This document shows, piece by piece, positions 53,759-55,676 of a DNA stretch of 55,676 bases. The notes under the pieces were generated by a model. It did not search any database, was not told the DNA's origin, and saw only the letters and a program-made list of their open reading frames with translations. This DNA is from Flavobacterium sp. BFFFF1 (lineage in GTDB: Bacteria > Bacteroidota > Bacteroidia > Flavobacteriales > Flavobacteriaceae). The stretch covers positions 128,615 through 184,290 of the forward strand of contig NZ_NKJE01000003.1 of NCBI RefSeq assembly GCF_002256285.1, in the 5' to 3' direction. The position numbers and the translations under genes are program-made. Numbering within the stretch: the first letter of the stretch is position 1; each line of letters starts with the position of its first letter.

Positions 53759-55676
53759 ATGAAAAAACTGTTACTACTGATATGTATCCTTCTAAATCTT
53801 CACTGTTTTTCACAATTCAGTAAAACACATTATATCCCACCCTTATCAAACTCGGATGCTCAGGAACCCCAAGGGCAGTTTATGTATATTTCCTGTCCGA
53901 GCCTCACTCCAGTAAATTTTAAAATTATAGCACTGGGAGGTTCCGTAGTTGCGGGTACGGTTTCCAGAGATGCACCATATGTATTCAATATTGGTTCAGG
54001 TTTTAATACGCAGTTAATGGTTAACAGCTTTGACGTGAATGCTGTAATGCAAAATAAAGGGTACATTGTTGAAGCGGAAGACCAGGTCTATGTAACCGTC
54101 AGGATGACGACTACGCCTCAAAATTTTCAAGGTGGAGGGTTGGTGTCAAAAGGTCTTGCGGCGCTGGGTACGCAATTTCGCGTGGGTGCTTTTATTAATA
54201 CCGGCATCGCCGGAACAAATGAAAATCATTACACCTTCGCTTCCGTTCTGGCGACAGAAAATAACACACAGGTTACTTTCAGCCCACCGCAGGCTAATAT
54301 TGGAATTACGTTGCTCAACCATGAAACTTTTGCGAATACGCCTCAAACGGTAACATTGAATCGTGGCGATAGCTTTTCAATTGCGGTACAAGGCCCAAAT
54401 GCCGCAAATGCTGACGGACTAATTGGTACGCTTATCAGTTCTGATAAACCGATCGCGGTGAATTGCGGATCGATTGCCGGGACAGATGGGGACGCTTCCA
54501 ATCTAGACCTTGGTTTTGACCAGATTGTATCTGCTGAGCGAACAGGCACAGAATATATTTTTATCCGTGGGAATGGACTGGATGTGGTGGAACGGCCCCT
54601 GATTGTGGCTAATGAGAACAACACCGAAGTTTTTCTGAACGATAGCATGGGCGCTTTCATTACATTAAACGCAGGCCAATATGTCGCGTTAGATGGTTCT
54701 CAATACAGTGCCGACGGAAATCTGTACGTGAGGACTTCTCACCCTGTTTTTGCGTATCAGGGCATGGGTGGACAGATCAGTCAGGCAAACCAAAACATGT
54801 GTTTCCTGCCTCCGCTGAGTTGCGAAACCCCAAGGGTTATTGACAATATTCCGCTCATCAATGAAATTGGTGGGCTTACCGATTTTATTGGCACCGTAAA
54901 CATCGTTACTGAAACCGGCGCTGAGCTGTCATTTATCATTAACGGGGTAACCTATGCGTTCGCTGATTTGCCACAGGGAATTACCGCAAACGGCCCGTTT
55001 AATGTGCTTGGAACCGCTAACTACCAAACCTATACCTTTCAGGGGCTAACAGGAAATATCTCAGTATATTCCACGAAGCAGGTATACCTTTCTTATTTTG
55101 GCTCCAGTGGCGCCGCTACTTACGGTGGCTTTTATTCCGGATTTACATTCAAACCTGAAATCGCATTTAAAAATGTAGACACAAGCATTACTTCTAATTG
55201 TATTCCGAATATTGAACTTTCTGTAAATATCCTGACCGCCTTCGATACTTTTCAATGGTACTTCAACGACGACCTTATTGTGGGCGCCACCGATAGAACC
55301 TATGTTCCCTCCGAACCAGGATTTTATTATGTGAAAGCGGTTATCTCCGCCTGTAACACGGAAAAAATATCCGACAAAATACCGGTTAGTTCCTGCGCCG
55401 CTGACACTGACTCAGATGGCACGAATGACAATGCCGATATCGATTTTGATAATGACGGCATTTCCAACTGTGTCGAATCGTTTGGCGACGCTTCGGTAAA
55501 TCTTTCCGTGACCAACAATGGGCAGATACAGGTAGGCACCTACTCAAACCAATATACCCTTAGTTCAATTCCAGGCGCCGGCCCGCAACCGGCCAACCCT
55601 TTTACAGGAAATCCCGATGGTAGCTTTATTGTTGAAACTGCTGCCGGGATTGGAAATTCCATTTCTGAAAAGATCT
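53759..55676 (+). CDS. IgGFc-binding-like surface protein (3' end outside window)
   Basis: The first 639 codons of a large secreted protein. ATG 53759 gives MKKLLLLICILLNLHCFSQ, a signal peptide. Residues about 30-470 resemble the IgGFc-binding N-terminal domain found in Bacteroidota adhesins (FASVLATENNTQVTF, LISSDKPIAVNCGS, HPVFAYQGMGG, FLPPLSCETPRVID). An Ig-like part follows (FQWYFNDDLIVGATDRTY), then thrombospondin type 3 calcium repeats (DTDSDGTNDNADIDFDNDG). The C-terminal sorting domain would lie beyond the edge. It starts 32 bp after the preceding gene, on the same strand, and may be co-transcribed. Confidence 0.78.
   Translation, partial: MKKLLLLICILLNLHCFSQFSKTHYIPPLSNSDAQEPQGQFMYISCPSLTPVNFKIIALGGSVVAGTVSRDAPYVFNIGSGFNTQLMVNSFDVNAVMQNKGYIVEAEDQVYVTVRMTTTPQNFQGGGLVSKGLAALGTQFRVGAFINTGIAGTNENHYTFASVLATENNTQVTFSPPQANIGITLLNHETFANTPQTVTLNRGDSFSIAVQGPNAANADGLIGTLISSDKPIAVNCGSIAGTDGDASNLDLGFDQIVSAERTGTEYIFIRGNGLDVVERPLIVANENNTEVFLNDSMGAFITLNAGQYVALDGSQYSADGNLYVRTSHPVFAYQGMGGQISQANQNMCFLPPLSCETPRVIDNIPLINEIGGLTDFIGTVNIVTETGAELSFIINGVTYAFADLPQGITANGPFNVLGTANYQTYTFQGLTGNISVYSTKQVYLSYFGSSGAATYGGFYSGFTFKPEIAFKNVDTSITSNCIPNIELSVNILTAFDTFQWYFNDDLIVGATDRTYVPSEPGFYYVKAVISACNTEKISDKIPVSSCAADTDSDGTNDNADIDFDNDGISNCVESFGDASVNLSVTNNGQIQVGTYSNQYTLSSIPGAGPQPANPFTGNPDGSFIVETAAGIGNSISEKI

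Overview
The window looks like chromosomal DNA of a Flavobacterium-type Bacteroidota. Evidence: two proteins with type A and one with type B C-terminal sorting signals of the type IX secretion system (T9SS), promoters of the form TTG-N(16-23)-TAnnTTTG, few Shine-Dalgarno sequences, the bamD-rpoZ-coaBC-DUF4835-recN cluster, and many flavobacterial families of unknown function. I see no prophage, CRISPR array, insertion sequence or rRNA. One tRNA gene, tRNA-Arg(ACG), is present. Layout. 1-4.0 kb: the 5' part of a copper P-type ATPase of the CcoI/FixI kind (cut by the window edge), divergent from a UspA-family gene and an acetyl-CoA hydrolase/transferase gene. Between them lie two FNR/CRP-type palindromes, each near -41 of one of the divergent promoters. 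4.0-6.5 kb: a low-affinity iron permease gene with a damaged 5' end, tRNA-Arg, a hypothetical gene and a lone receiver-domain protein. 6.7-11.5 kb: two paralogous secreted proteins with type A T9SS signals. 11.6-20.6 kb: fabV, then a long minus-strand run (bamD, rpoZ, coaBC, DUF4835/PorD, recN, a membrane protein), then DUF6913-dapA. 20.6-26.7 kb: a split 5'-nucleotidase, a YhhN-like membrane protein, ligA, a LexA/CI-like regulator whose peptidase residues are lost, and a DUF6495 gene. 27.0-34.0 kb: rpsF-rpsR-rplI, a LytTR response regulator, priA, DUF2147, yihY and nadC. 34.1-37.3 kb: an accessory patch with two decayed gene remnants, a cupin, a DUF347 membrane protein and yaaA. 37.3-44.1 kb: hutH, divergent from thrA-thrB-thrC, which is preceded by a threonine-rich leader peptide gene. 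44.2-49.4 kb: pyrF, prfA, a pRiA4b ORF-3-like gene, a nucleoid-associated protein gene and an SDR gene. 49.7 kb to the end: an ABC transporter pair followed by two large surface proteins, the last cut by the window edge. The most unusual content is between the genes. First, from 26.7 to 48.7 kb eleven gaps carry arrays of degenerate 7- or 8-nt units, most arranged as inverted pairs that can fold into long hairpins; start or stop codons of neighbours often lie inside or against them. Second, four copies of a two-block element (21.4, 26.9, 32.0 and 45.0 kb) show compensatory base changes in their stems, so their structure is conserved. Third, a 196-bp tandem duplication has copied the 3' end and terminator of the nucleoid-associated protein gene. 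Fourth, the thrA leader open reading frame has 10 Thr in 29 codons, which suggests translational attenuation of the threonine operon. Family names come from recognising motifs by eye; no database search was run.
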